From Psychrobacter arcticus 273-4 (lineage in GTDB: Bacteria > Pseudomonadota > Gammaproteobacteria > Pseudomonadales > Moraxellaceae): a stretch of 64,000 nt of DNA. Below the pieces are notes generated by a model. The model saw nothing but the letters and a program-made list of their open reading frames with translations, was not told the origin of the DNA and did no database searches. Positions 55,183-64,000 of this stretch are shown here, piece by piece. Numbering within the stretch: position 1 is the first letter of the stretch; every line of letters begins with the position of its first letter. The position numbers and the translations under genes were made by a program. The DNA lies in assembly GCF_000012305.1 (NCBI RefSeq), contig NC_007204.1:1984001-2048000 (forward strand). Direction: 5' to 3'.

Positions 55183-55869
55183 CTAAGCAGATTGTGGCAA
55201 TATCGCATTTTTCATACGTTTTTTGATAACACGTTGTTTTTTGCGCAGGCGCTTGTCACCTTGATTATCTTGATAATACTTTGGGTTGGTTAGCATGGCG
55301 ATCAGTAACGCTGATTCATCACGATTTAGGTTATTTGCCGTTTTATCAAAGTAATGCTGCGCGGCTGCCTCGACACCATAAATACCATTGCCAAACTCTG
55401 CCACATTCAAATACGCGGTCAAAATTCGCTGCTTATCCCACAAGGTTTCAATCATTATGGTGAGAATAGCCTCTTCAGCTTTACGGGTATAAGATCGGTG
55501 CGAAGTTAAAAATAGGTTTTTAGCCAATTGTTGGGTAATAGTTGAGCCGCCCGCCGACATCTTGCCATTCGCTTCATTCTTTTTCCTTGCCGCCTCAATA
55601 CCTTTCATATCAAAACCGTTATGCTGACTAAACGTTGAATCTTCACTGACAATCGCCGCTTGCTTAGCAGATTTGGCAATGGCGTCATATTCAACCCAAG
55701 TTTGGCTAACATCACCGCCCGTAATGCGATGGGTAAGCATAAACATGCTGTTATTGATCGGCTGCGTTTTCCAAATTAATAGCAGCCCTGCGACCAACAC
55801 ATGGAATGCGACGACCAACACCATCAATGCCAATAATAGTCGTTTGATAAATTTGCCAAAACTTGTCAT
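55183..55869 (-). CDS. mtgA: Monofunctional peptidoglycan glycosyltransferase
   Basis: Polymerises lipid II into glycan strands at the inner membrane. 228 residues from the ATG at 55869; the frame is open to a TTG at 55926, which is less likely. One N-terminal transmembrane helix (about 12-33) is followed by the glycosyltransferase family 51 domain with the catalytic Glu in EDSTFSQHNGFD and GGSTITQQLAKNLFL, RKAEEAIL and NVAEFGNGIYGVEAAA. No transpeptidase domain. Confidence 0.9.
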   Translation of the reverse strand: MTSFGKFIKRLLLALMVLVVAFHVLVAGLLLIWKTQPINNSMFMLTHRITGGDVSQTWVEYDAIAKSAKQAAIVSEDSTFSQHNGFDMKGIEAARKKNEANGKMSAGGSTITQQLAKNLFLTSHRSYTRKAEEAILTIMIETLWDKQRILTAYLNVAEFGNGIYGVEAAAQHYFDKTANNLNRDESALLIAMLTNPKYYQDNQGDKRLRKKQRVIKKRMKNAILPQSA

Positions 55870-56142
55870 GCGAGTTGTCCAAGTGATTGAAAAGATAAGA
55901 AGAGAAAGTAAGAAGCACGCCGCCAATCATGGTGACTCTAAAGAAAGGAACCATAAATAGCAGCTCATCTTACCTAATCTCACAATCGCTGTCATTATTT
56001 ACCCCACTTCTTTATCATGTCACAGAGTACACGTAAAAAGATTCAGTAAAAACGACAGCAGAATAACTGCTTTTTTGCCGTCTAAGAATATGAATATTGT
56101 ATTTATGCGCTTTGCATTAAGGATTAACATAAGAGAGTAGCT

Positions 56143-56451
56143 ATGTACGAGAATAATAATATAGGAACATTACGCGCACGTATGATTGAAGAAAAGCCTG
56201 AGCTTGGGTCTCCTGAAAATACGGCTAAATGGTGGCTGCTCGGCACCTCAGGCTGTCATTTATGCGACATGGCTGAACAGCTGATGACACAGCTGCAAGC
56301 GGTGCAACGCATTACCTATGAGCATGTCGATATTGCCGACTTTGATGAGCCACTGATGATGGAGTTTGCGACGACTATTCCAGTCATCTTGACACCGACA
56401 AAGCGCTTAAATTATCCGTTTTCGATCATGGATTTACAGCGTTTATTGTAA
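56143..56451 (+). CDS. Glutaredoxin-like protein (DUF836)
   Basis: A 102-residue thioredoxin-fold protein. The N-terminal 28 residues are polar. The redox site is CHLC in TSGCHLCDMAE (about 37-40), followed by the cis-Pro in TIPVIL. This matches the glutaredoxin-family DUF836 group. The partner and target are unknown. It stands alone between divergent mtgA and the glc operon. Confidence 0.85.
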   Translation: MYENNNIGTLRARMIEEKPELGSPENTAKWWLLGTSGCHLCDMAEQLMTQLQAVQRITYEHVDIADFDEPLMMEFATTIPVILTPTKRLNYPFSIMDLQRLL

Positions 56452-56616
56452 CCCTGCCAGCGCCTGCGCGCTTATTTAACACAGCTGTGAAACAAGCTTC
56501 ATTCCTACTAATTTAAAACATTACCTATTATTTTATTCAGTTTTAGCCAATATATTGATAGCCAACCTTTCCTTTTTTTTATTAGCAACTTAAGGTTGCT
56601 TATGTAATAATGCAGC

Positions 56617-56670
56617 GAGTATCGACAATTTAGTGAATATCGACAATTTAGTGAGTATCGACAATTTAGT
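56617..56670 (+). repeat. Three 18-base tandem repeats upstream of glcD
   Basis: GAGTATCGACAATTTAGT occurs three times end to end (56617-56634, 56635-56652, 56653-56670); the second copy has one change (GAATATC). The last ends 18 bases before the glcD ATG, in the presumed leader. Confidence 0.95.
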
Positions 56671-56688
56671 GAGCAAAGGAAAGCCACC

Positions 56689-58167
56689 ATGAATCAGAGC
56701 TTAAGACCTGATAAAGCCGCTCTAGTAGAGCTGTTTCGCGATTTTATTGAGCCTCAATATGTGATCAATGATGAGGAGACCCAAAAGCCTTTTGAGTGTG
56801 ATGGCTTATCGGTGTATTGCGATATGCCGCTCATTACGGTGCTCCCAAAAACCGTTGAGCAGGTTTGCGAGGTGATGCGTATCTGTTATCGCTATCAAAT
56901 CCCTGTGGTGGCGCGCGGTGCCGGTACTGGTTTGTGTGCAGGCGCGATGCCCAACCCTGATGGCGTCTTATTGGTGTTGTCCCGATTTAAGCATATCCTT
57001 GATATTGATCCGCTTGCCCGTAGCGCGCGTTTGCAGCCAGGTGTCCGCAACCTTGCTATTAGTGAGGCGGCAAGTCCCTATGGCTTGTACTATGGCCCAG
57101 ACCCCTCCTCACAGATTGCCTGCTCCATCGGTGGCAACGTCGCCGAAAACTCGGGCGGCGTCCATTGTCTCAAATATGGTCTGACCACTCATAACTTATT
57201 AAAAATTGAGATGGTCACAGTCGAAGGAGAGCTCATTACTATTGGTAGTGAAGGTCTTGATAGCAATGGCTTTGATTTGATGGCTCTGATTACCGGCTCT
57301 GAGGGTCTACTTGGGGTGATTACTGAAGTGACGGTCAAGCTGCTACCTAGCCCTGAAAAGGCTCAGGTCATTATGGCCGGTTTTGATAACGTTCAGACCG
57401 CAGGGGATGCAGTCGGCGGCGTGATTGCCAAAGGTATTATTCCAGCCGGACTTGAGATGATGGACAGCCCAGCTATCATAGCCGCCGAAGCGTTTGCTCA
57501 TGCAGGCTATCCAACTGATGCCCAAGCTTTGCTGCTGTGTGAGTTAGATGGTAGCGAGGCGGAAGTTCAAGAACAGATTGCAGAGGTTGAGCAGCTGTTT
57601 ATCGAGCTTGGCGCAACCACAACGCGTGTCTCACAAAGTGAGGCGGAGCGCGCTTTATTGTGGAAAGGTCGAAAATCGGCATTCCCCGCTGTCGGACGAA
57701 TATCTCCTGACTACTACTGCATGGATGGCACCATTCCGCGTAGCCAACTTGCCCACGTCCTAACAGAAATGCAAAAACTCTCAGAGCAATACGGTCTGCG
57801 CGTCGCCAACGTGTTTCATGCTGGGGACGGCAATTTGCACCCGCTTATCTTATTCGATGCCAATGTGCCAGGAGAGCTTGAGCGCACTGAAGAGTTTGGC
57901 AGCCGTATTTTAGAGCTTTGCGTCAAAGTCGGCGGCTGCATAACTGGTGAGCATGGGGTTGGTGTCGAAAAAATCCGCCAAATGACGATTCAGTTTAACG
58001 ATCAAGAGCTGACACAGTTTCATGCAATCAAGCACGCCTTTGACCCAATTGGCACGCTAAATCCGGGTAAGGGCATTCCAGTGCTCAAGCGCTGTCAAGA
58101 GTACCGTACCCTTGACAGACCGCAACACAAACATGACTCTCAACCACAGCAAGGAGATCTGGCATGA
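56689..58167 (+). CDS. glcD: Glycolate oxidase, FAD-binding subunit GlcD
   Basis: Catalytic flavoprotein of the GlcDEF glycolate oxidase, making glyoxylate. 492 residues. The FAD-binding PCMH fold shows VVARGAGTGLCAGAMP, GVLLVLSRF and NVAENSGGVHCLKYG. The FAD-linked C-terminal domain has NVFHAGDGNLHPLILFD and ITGEHGVGVEK. AAAGGA lies about 9 bases before the ATG. Its stop overlaps the glcE start by four bases (ATGA), showing translational coupling. Confidence 0.95.
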   Translation: MNQSLRPDKAALVELFRDFIEPQYVINDEETQKPFECDGLSVYCDMPLITVLPKTVEQVCEVMRICYRYQIPVVARGAGTGLCAGAMPNPDGVLLVLSRFKHILDIDPLARSARLQPGVRNLAISEAASPYGLYYGPDPSSQIACSIGGNVAENSGGVHCLKYGLTTHNLLKIEMVTVEGELITIGSEGLDSNGFDLMALITGSEGLLGVITEVTVKLLPSPEKAQVIMAGFDNVQTAGDAVGGVIAKGIIPAGLEMMDSPAIIAAEAFAHAGYPTDAQALLLCELDGSEAEVQEQIAEVEQLFIELGATTTRVSQSEAERALLWKGRKSAFPAVGRISPDYYCMDGTIPRSQLAHVLTEMQKLSEQYGLRVANVFHAGDGNLHPLILFDANVPGELERTEEFGSRILELCVKVGGCITGEHGVGVEKIRQMTIQFNDQELTQFHAIKHAFDPIGTLNPGKGIPVLKRCQEYRTLDRPQHKHDSQPQQGDLA

Positions 58168-59222
58168 CAGACATCAGTCAAGAGCTGATTGCGCGGGTAA
58201 GACAAGCCAGCCATGATGGCACATCACTACAAATCATGGGCGGGGGCAGCAAGCAGTTTATGGGACGTGAGCCAATAGGCGACCCCATCAGTCTTAGCGA
58301 GCACAAAGGCATCATCAGTTATGAGCCGATCGAATTGGTGCTGACCGCCCGTGCTGGAACCCCAATTAGTGAGATTAACAGCGCCTTGGCAGAACACAAT
58401 CAGTGCTTAGCATTTGAGCCACCGACATTTAACGGGCAAGCAACCTTGGGCGGCACATTGGCCTGCCATTTATCAGGCCCAGCAAGACCTTGGAGCGGCT
58501 CAATAAGAGACCATGTTTTAGGAATTCGCCTGATTAATGGCCACGCAGAAGAACTGCGCTTCGGCGGTCAGGTGATGAAAAACGTCGCCGGTTATGATGT
58601 CTCACGGATGCAAGCAGGCGCTATGGGCACTTTGGGTATCATTACTGAAGTCAGTCTAAAAGTCATGCCTAAGCCTGCCGCCACTGTCACTATCAAGCAG
58701 GAGATGGACGCTGCGAAGGCAATTGAGACCATGAACCGTCTCTCAGGACAATCCAAACCCTTAACGGGGGCTTGTTGGTTTGACAATCATTTGTATTTGC
58801 GGTTGGCAGGCGCACGAAGTGCTGTAGACAGTACCGTCAACCAATGGCAAGGCGCGGCTTTAGAGGATACAGATGCCTTTTGGTCAACGCTTCGTGAGCA
58901 GCAATTGGATTATTTTTTAGACGCGTCCTCATTGTGGCGGTTTTCTGTAAAAAGTAGCGCGGCGCATGTGCTACCAGATGAAGATTGGCTGTTTGATTGG
59001 GGAGGTGCGCAGCGCTGGCTTCGTGGCGACTTTACCGCGGACAAGTTAGAAGCGCTCGCTGAGACCGCAGGCGGTCAGGTCAGCCTTTATCGCGGTGGTG
59101 ATAGGAGTCAGGAGGTCTTTCATACTCAGTCTGAGGCACTCCAAAAGCTCCACCAGCGCCTCAAACATGCCTTTGATCCGAATGGGGTTTTCAATCCCAA
59201 TCGTTTATACAGCTGGATGTAA
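58164..59222 (+). CDS. glcE: Glycolate oxidase subunit GlcE
   Basis: Second FAD-binding subunit of glycolate oxidase. 352 residues. LQIMGGGSKQFMGRE, GTPISEINSALAEHNQCLAFEPP, LGGTLACHLSGPARPW and MKNVAGYDVSRMQAGAMGTLGIITE match the family. It overlaps glcD by 4 bases and is separated from glcF by only 26. AAGGAGA lies 8 bases before the ATG within glcD. Confidence 0.94.
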   Translation: MTDISQELIARVRQASHDGTSLQIMGGGSKQFMGREPIGDPISLSEHKGIISYEPIELVLTARAGTPISEINSALAEHNQCLAFEPPTFNGQATLGGTLACHLSGPARPWSGSIRDHVLGIRLINGHAEELRFGGQVMKNVAGYDVSRMQAGAMGTLGIITEVSLKVMPKPAATVTIKQEMDAAKAIETMNRLSGQSKPLTGACWFDNHLYLRLAGARSAVDSTVNQWQGAALEDTDAFWSTLREQQLDYFLDASSLWRFSVKSSAAHVLPDEDWLFDWGGAQRWLRGDFTADKLEALAETAGGQVSLYRGGDRSQEVFHTQSEALQKLHQRLKHAFDPNGVFNPNRLYSWM

Positions 59223-59248
59223 ATTGTCTCGATGACAAGGAAGACATA

Positions 59249-60457
59249 ATGCGAACTCAAATTAATGTAAAATATCTGGATCACCCAGATATTCAAGAAG
59301 CCGACGATATTTTGCGCACTTGCGTTCACTGTGGATTTTGTAATGCTACGTGTCCTACATATCAAGAGCTTGGCGATGAGCGTGACGGCCCTCGCGGTCG
59401 TATTTATTTACTAAAACAAATGCTTGAGACAGGTGATGTTAGCGAAAAATCACAACTTCATTTAGACCGCTGCTTGACTTGTCGTAGCTGCGAGACTACT
59501 TGCCCCTCTGGGGTAAAATATGGCCGCTTGGCTGAAATTGGCCGCGATATTATGGAAAAACAGTTATCGCGACCTGCCGATCAAAGATTCAAACGCTGGC
59601 TTATCAGGAAGGTGTTGCCCTATCCGAACCGATTTAGGTTTCTTTTACGACTTGGACAACTGTTTCGCTCCTTTTTGCCCCGCGACTTAAAAGTCCAAGT
59701 CCCTGTTAAGCAAATCGCCCGCCCGCGACCCTCGCAGCAACACTCGCGTCAAATGCTGGTGCTAGAGGGCTGCGCCCAACCTTCTGCCACCCCCAACACC
59801 AACAGTGCCGCTGCCCGAGTACTTGATAAGCTAGGCATCAGCTTGATCGCTGCGCCAGATGCCGGATGTTGCGGCGCTGTGAGCTATCACATACCAGCCC
59901 ATGAAGAAGGGCTTGCGTTCATGCGGCGCAATATCGATGCGTGGTGGCCATATATTGAAGCTGGGGCTGAATCCATTGTCATCAGTGCCTCAGGCTGCGG
60001 CTCGATGGTCAAAGAGTACGGCGAAAAACTCAAACATGACGATGCTTATGCGGCTAAAGCCGAACGTATCAGTGCGCTGACCCGAGACCTGAGTGAGATT
60101 TTAATCAAAGAGGACTTGGAGAAATTGGTAGTGAAACAGACGAATCGCAAGACCGCTGTCCACTGCCCATGCTCGCTACAGCACGCTCAGCAGTTAGGCG
60201 GTCATGTTGAGCAGATTTTGCAACGCGCTGGGATTGAGCTCTCTAAAACCCAAAACGGACATTTATGCTGCGGCTCTGCTGGCACCTACTCGCTCCTTCA
60301 ACCTAAGCTGAGCCAGCAACTACTCACCAATAAGATCACCGACCTTACCATCGAGAACCCAGATCAGATTGTGACGGCCAACATCGGATGCCAACTGCAT
60401 TTAGGAAGCCATGCGTCTGTCCCGGTCAAGCACTGGATCGAATTGTTAGACCCATAA
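59249..60457 (+). CDS. glcF: Glycolate oxidase iron-sulfur subunit GlcF
   Basis: Passes electrons from GlcD/E to the quinone pool. 402 residues. Two 4Fe-4S clusters are predicted from CVHCGFCNATCP (Cys 25, 28, 31, 35) and CLTCRSCETTCP (Cys 75, 78, 81, 85). Two Cys-rich CCG domains follow, with GCCGAV and LCCGSAG. AAGGAAG lies 8 bases before the ATG. Closes the glcDEF operon; a hairpin follows. Confidence 0.95.
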   Translation: MRTQINVKYLDHPDIQEADDILRTCVHCGFCNATCPTYQELGDERDGPRGRIYLLKQMLETGDVSEKSQLHLDRCLTCRSCETTCPSGVKYGRLAEIGRDIMEKQLSRPADQRFKRWLIRKVLPYPNRFRFLLRLGQLFRSFLPRDLKVQVPVKQIARPRPSQQHSRQMLVLEGCAQPSATPNTNSAAARVLDKLGISLIAAPDAGCCGAVSYHIPAHEEGLAFMRRNIDAWWPYIEAGAESIVISASGCGSMVKEYGEKLKHDDAYAAKAERISALTRDLSEILIKEDLEKLVVKQTNRKTAVHCPCSLQHAQQLGGHVEQILQRAGIELSKTQNGHLCCGSAGTYSLLQPKLSQQLLTNKITDLTIENPDQIVTANIGCQLHLGSHASVPVKHWIELLDP

Positions 60458-60473
60458 CAAACCCAACTATAAT

Positions 60474-60511
60474 GAGTTGATTTGATTGTAAAAGACAATC
60501 ATAATCAACTC
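60474..60511 (+). terminator. Hairpin after glcF, possible terminator
   Basis: GAGTTGATTTGATTGT / ACAATCATAATCAACTC with loop AAAAG, followed by only three T. A partial terminator that may allow read-through into the permease gene. Confidence 0.6.
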
Positions 60512-60698
60512 TTTGTTACAGTGACTAAGAATACAAGGCCTCACCTAATTTTTAAAATAAGTTCTTTACCGCCATTTGGATAACGCCCTCAGTACTAAAA
60601 AACTACGGGCTTCTTTTGGCTTAATATCAATAAAGAGAAGTATCCTTCAATGATATTTCAAAAATGACTTCAATTACATATACCAAGGAAGGTTTTTT

Positions 60699-62456
60699 AT
60701 GTACACTTTTTTGGCCTTAGCGCCTATTCTAGTAGTCCTCATTTTGCTTGTAGTTTTGCGGCTTCCTGCCAAGACTTCTATGGGCGTTGCATATTTAGTA
60801 ACCGCGCTATTAGCATTGTTCGTTTGGCAAGCCAGTGGCGCCCAAGTAGCAGCCGCTAGTGTAAACGGTCTCATCGTCGCACTCTCGCTTTTGTTTATTG
60901 TATTTGCCGCTATTTTATTGCTGAATACTTTAAAGGAAGGAGGTGCTATTGTCGCTATCCGTAAAGGCTTTATGGATATCTCACCCGATAGACGCGTTCA
61001 AGTTATCATTGTGGCGTGGTTATTCGGCTCGCTGATAGAAGGCTCATCAGGATTTGGTACGCCATCTGCTATCGGCGCACCGTTGTTGTTGGCTTTAGGT
61101 TTCCCAGCGATGGCATCGGTTATGGCTATGTTAATTATTCAGTCGACGCCCGTATCATTTGGTGCCGTTGGTACACCAATGTTAGTTGGCGTTTGGAGTG
61201 GTATCAATGATAAGCCAGATATAACGCAAGCGATTGCGCCACTCTCAACTGAAAACTATCTATTACAAATTGTGGGTAACGTCGGTCTGATACATGCGCT
61301 GGTAGGCTTTTTAATTCCGTTACTTTTGTGTGGATTTTTGACTCGGTTCTTTGGTAAAAATCGCTCCTTCGTTGAAGGGCTCAAAATATGGCCTTTTGCA
61401 ATTTTTGCTGGTCTCTGCTTTACCGTTCCTTATTATTTAGTGGCTAGATACCTAGGTCCTGAGTTCCCATCATTGGTTGGCGGTTTTATTGGTCTTATGA
61501 TTGTGCTTCCTTTAGCAAAGCGCGGCTTTTTGATGCCTAAAGACACTTTCGATTTTGCGCCACGCGCTAAATGGGATAAAGACTGGCTCGGCTCGTTACC
61601 TGAAGAAAAGTTTGATGATGCCATTGCTCCAAGATTTTCTTTGGTTCATGCATTTTCTCCTTATCTCATCGTTATTGCCCTATTAATCATCACTCGAGTC
61701 ATTGCACCGCTGAAGGCATTCTTGACTGGAGATTTGACCACTATACAATTTACCAATCTTTTTGGTACGACTATTTCTAGTAAACTACAACTTGCCTATT
61801 CTCCAGGTATCATTCTAATTATTGTTGCCTTAATCTCTATCTGGTTGTTCAAAATGAACGGACAAGCCGTAAAACGTAGTTGGAGTAGTTCTGCAACAAC
61901 CATGTTAGCCGCCGCACCAGCCCTGCTGCTTTCGGTACCTATGGTACAAGTATTCATCAACTCCGGGTCAGCTGCTGAAGTAGTAAATTCGCTACCCGCT
62001 ATGCCCATATTACTGGCTGAGAGTGCCTCTGGTGCATTTCAAAATGCATGGCCACTCGTGTCTCCGTGGATTGGCGCGCTGGGTGCGTTCATTGCAGGCT
62101 CAAATACCGTCAGTAATATGATGTTCGCTTACTTTCAGTGGTCAACCGCTAGTCAAATTGGCTTAGATGCCAACCTTGCTGCACAAGTAGTAGCACTGCA
62201 AGCGGTAGGCGGCGCAGCTGGTAATATGATTGCGGTACATAACGTTGTTGCTGCTTGCGCGGTGGTTGGCCTGATGGATAAAGAAGGCTATGTTATTCGT
62301 AAAACCTTAGTAGCAATGACATACTATGTTATTCAGGCAGGATTGATCGGTATGGGTATTATTTTCGGTCAAATGATGTGGTGGATCTTGGCTGTCATTT
62401 GGCCAATAGCATTTTTTGGCATCATGGCAATGACGAGTAAAAAAGCCGTTGCTTAA
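60699..62456 (+). CDS. LctP-family lactate/glycolate permease
   Basis: A 585-residue inner-membrane symporter with about 12-14 hydrophobic segments and the family motif GSLIEGSSGFGTPSAIGAPLL (about 107-127), plus AFIAGSNTVSNMMFAYFQ and the late GGAAGNMIAVHNVVAA. Both LldP and GlcA belong to this family and take up L-lactate, D-lactate and glycolate with protons. The position between glcDEF and a lactate-dehydrogenase-type gene suits either substrate. AAGGAAGG lies about 9 bases before the ATG. Confidence 0.92.
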   Translation: MYTFLALAPILVVLILLVVLRLPAKTSMGVAYLVTALLALFVWQASGAQVAAASVNGLIVALSLLFIVFAAILLLNTLKEGGAIVAIRKGFMDISPDRRVQVIIVAWLFGSLIEGSSGFGTPSAIGAPLLLALGFPAMASVMAMLIIQSTPVSFGAVGTPMLVGVWSGINDKPDITQAIAPLSTENYLLQIVGNVGLIHALVGFLIPLLLCGFLTRFFGKNRSFVEGLKIWPFAIFAGLCFTVPYYLVARYLGPEFPSLVGGFIGLMIVLPLAKRGFLMPKDTFDFAPRAKWDKDWLGSLPEEKFDDAIAPRFSLVHAFSPYLIVIALLIITRVIAPLKAFLTGDLTTIQFTNLFGTTISSKLQLAYSPGIILIIVALISIWLFKMNGQAVKRSWSSSATTMLAAAPALLLSVPMVQVFINSGSAAEVVNSLPAMPILLAESASGAFQNAWPLVSPWIGALGAFIAGSNTVSNMMFAYFQWSTASQIGLDANLAAQVVALQAVGGAAGNMIAVHNVVAACAVVGLMDKEGYVIRKTLVAMTYYVIQAGLIGMGIIFGQMMWWILAVIWPIAFFGIMAMTSKKAVA

Positions 62457-62514
62457 CATGAGCTAGCTATACTGGGAATCCAGTTGAACCCTGTGAATCC
62501 ACAATCAGCACTCG

Positions 62515-62557
62515 AACTGACGCTATTATATTAATTGTAATAGCGTCAGTTTTATTT
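62515..62557 (+). terminator. Rho-independent terminator after the permease gene
   Basis: CTGACGCTATTA / TAATAGCGTCAG is a perfect stem with an AT-rich loop, followed by TTTTATTT. Confidence 0.88.
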
Positions 62558-62658
62558 CACGGTTAAGATAGTGTCATTCAATAATTAACGACAGAACATG
62601 AATGACAACAACATCATAATTAATAAACGCTTACCAAATAAGTACCAAGGAAGACCTC

Positions 62659-63867
62659 ATGAAAAATTTGAGCAAAATTACTGAGATTGAAGACTTACGG
62701 CGCGTGGCACAACGAAAAATACCTCGCATGTTTTATGATTATGTTGACTCAGGCTCATGGACCGAGACCACCTATCGTAATAATGAAACTGACTTTGACC
62801 GTATCAAACTGCGTCAGCGGGTATTGGTCAATATGGAAGGACGCTCGCTTGCCACCGAAATGCTGGGTACGCCAGTAAAAATGCCGGTTGCTATTGCGCC
62901 AACAGGCTTTACTGGCATGATGTGGGCAGACGGAGAAATCCTCGCGGCACAGGCAGCAGAAAAGTTTGGCGTACCGTTTTCACTATCGACTATGAGTATT
63001 TGCTCTATCGAAGATGTAGCAGAACATACCAGCCAGCCCTTTTGGTTTCAGCTATATATGATGCGCGATATGGACTTTATAGCCAATTTGATTCGCCGCG
63101 CAAAAGAAGCTAATTGTTCAGCGCTTATCTTGACCGCCGACTTACAAGTACTCGGTCAACGTCATAAAGACATTAAAAACGGTCTATCTGCGCCACCAAA
63201 ACCGACGCTTGCCAACATCTTAAACCTGATGACCAAGCCGGAATGGTGTATGAATATGCTCGGTACCAAGCGGCGCACCTTTGGTAATATCGTCGGTCAC
63301 GCTAAGAACGTTGAGGATATCTCATCGCTATCAGCATGGACAGCTGAGCAGTTCGATCCTGCGCTGAGCTGGGACGATGTCGCCAGAATTAAAGACATGT
63401 GGGGTGGCAAGTTAATTATCAAAGGGATTATGGAGCCAGAAGACGCCGTACTGGCAGCTCGTAGCGGTGCCGATGCGCTAGTGGTCTCCAATCATGGTGG
63501 ACGCCAATTAGATGGTGCGCCCTCCTCCATTTCATCCCTAGCCGATATCGTACAAGCCGTGCGTGCTGAGGACAGTCAGATTGAGATTTGGCTCGATAGT
63601 GGTATTCGCTCCGGTCAGGATGTACTTAAAGCGATGGCATTAGGAGCCAATGGCACGATGATTGGTCGCGCCTTTTTATATGGTCTTGGCGCGTATGGCG
63701 AAGATGGTGTCCGCCGAGCGCTTGAGCTGATTTATAACGAATGTGATATCAGCATGGCGTTTTGTGGTCATACCGATATCAATGAAGTGCGCGATGATAT
63801 CTTAGTCAAAGGTACCTACGAGCATCTTAAAACTGCCTTGCCTTACGTAGCGCCGATGCGCTGGTAA
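62659..63867 (+). CDS. lldD: FMN-dependent alpha-hydroxyacid dehydrogenase, L-lactate dehydrogenase type
   Basis: Membrane-associated flavoenzyme oxidising L-lactate to pyruvate. 402 residues, TIM barrel. The FMN and active-site segments are seen: MFYDYVDSGSWTE, IAPTGFTGMMWADGE, FSLSTMSICSIEDVAE, FQLYMMRD, LTADL, the conserved Lys in LIIKGIM, VSNHGGRQLDGAPSS (catalytic His and Arg), and DSGIRSGQDVLKAMALGANGTMIGRAFLYG. AAGGAAG lies 9 bases before the ATG. Other 2-hydroxyacids cannot be excluded as substrate. Confidence 0.92.
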   Translation: MKNLSKITEIEDLRRVAQRKIPRMFYDYVDSGSWTETTYRNNETDFDRIKLRQRVLVNMEGRSLATEMLGTPVKMPVAIAPTGFTGMMWADGEILAAQAAEKFGVPFSLSTMSICSIEDVAEHTSQPFWFQLYMMRDMDFIANLIRRAKEANCSALILTADLQVLGQRHKDIKNGLSAPPKPTLANILNLMTKPEWCMNMLGTKRRTFGNIVGHAKNVEDISSLSAWTAEQFDPALSWDDVARIKDMWGGKLIIKGIMEPEDAVLAARSGADALVVSNHGGRQLDGAPSSISSLADIVQAVRAEDSQIEIWLDSGIRSGQDVLKAMALGANGTMIGRAFLYGLGAYGEDGVRRALELIYNECDISMAFCGHTDINEVRDDILVKGTYEHLKTALPYVAPMRW

Positions 63868-63965
63868 GTGTAGACAGGATAGCTGCTTAGACTGGTTGGT
63901 CGCTTTCTTTATACTATCCATACCCTTTATACTCTACCTATACCCTTTGATTGATATCTCATTTT

Positions 63966-64000
63966 ATGACTATCCAGCAGCTGTTTAAAACCGCACCGGT
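63966..64000 (+). CDS. Start of a further gene, cut by the window end
   Basis: ATG at 63966 opens a frame reading MTIQQLFKTAP to the window edge, 98 bases after lldD on the same strand. Too short to identify; a second lactate dehydrogenase would suit the context but is not shown. No good ribosome binding site is visible. Confidence 0.3.
   Translation, partial: MTIQQLFKTAP

Noticed and set aside
56508..56690. Minus-strand ORF with repeated NCRYSL units
   Set aside because: The repeat is just the translation of the 18-bp tandem DNA repeats.

Overview
The window looks like chromosomal DNA of a Moraxellaceae gammaproteobacterium, most likely Psychrobacter. This is an inference from moderate GC, the long-form isocitrate lyase, malate synthase G, the pyrG-kdsA-eno-ftsB-ispD backbone and the general style of the proteins. 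No database search was possible. Almost everything is ordinary housekeeping and central metabolism. No rRNA, CRISPR array, prophage or intact insertion sequence was seen.

Layout. 0-5.3 kb: a Trk/Ktr potassium channel subunit, a YgjP-like metalloprotease, tRNA-Asn, a small ribbon-helix-helix protein, a frameshifted small secreted protein, tRNA-Ser and a GAPDH/Epd-family dehydrogenase. 5.4-11.7 kb: a PIF1/RecD-like helicase, an ExaC-type aldehyde dehydrogenase with its DUF779 partner, and a GMC oxidoreductase. 11.7-13.6 kb: a two-gene AT-rich cassette (AbiTii-domain protein followed by a NERD/zinc-ribbon protein), the best candidate for an accessory, possibly anti-phage system. 14-25.8 kb: tkt, serS, a YcxB-like membrane protein, dps, a YccT-like protein, hda, a PerM-type exporter, purM-purN and a LysR regulator. 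26.5-35.8 kb: aceA, a CYTH-CHAD protein, an L,D-transpeptidase, an unknown membrane-anchored protein, argG, pyrC and rnt. 36-46 kb: tRNA-Glu, then on the minus strand pyrG-kdsA-(HMA-like gene-copZ-copA)-eno-ftsB-ispD, so copper genes interrupt a conserved cluster. 46-56.5 kb: porin, glcB, miaE, two disordered hydrophilic proteins, ppk1, mtgA and a glutaredoxin-like protein. 56.7-64 kb: glcD-glcE-glcF, an LctP-family permease and an L-lactate dehydrogenase-type flavoenzyme.

The genes for C2/C3 carbon use fit together. ExaC makes acetate from acetaldehyde. AceA and GlcB run the glyoxylate shunt. GlcDEF turns glycolate into glyoxylate for GlcB. The permease and LldD take in and oxidise lactate-type 2-hydroxyacids.

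The most striking non-genic signal is a family of seven near-identical 138-bp elements. They have imperfect terminal inverted repeats (TATAGT...ACTATA), can fold into one long hairpin, and all sit between genes. They behave like a MITE family. One copy supplies the last codons and stop codon of ispD, one sits about 40 bp upstream of copZ, and one separates exaC from its usual DUF779 partner.
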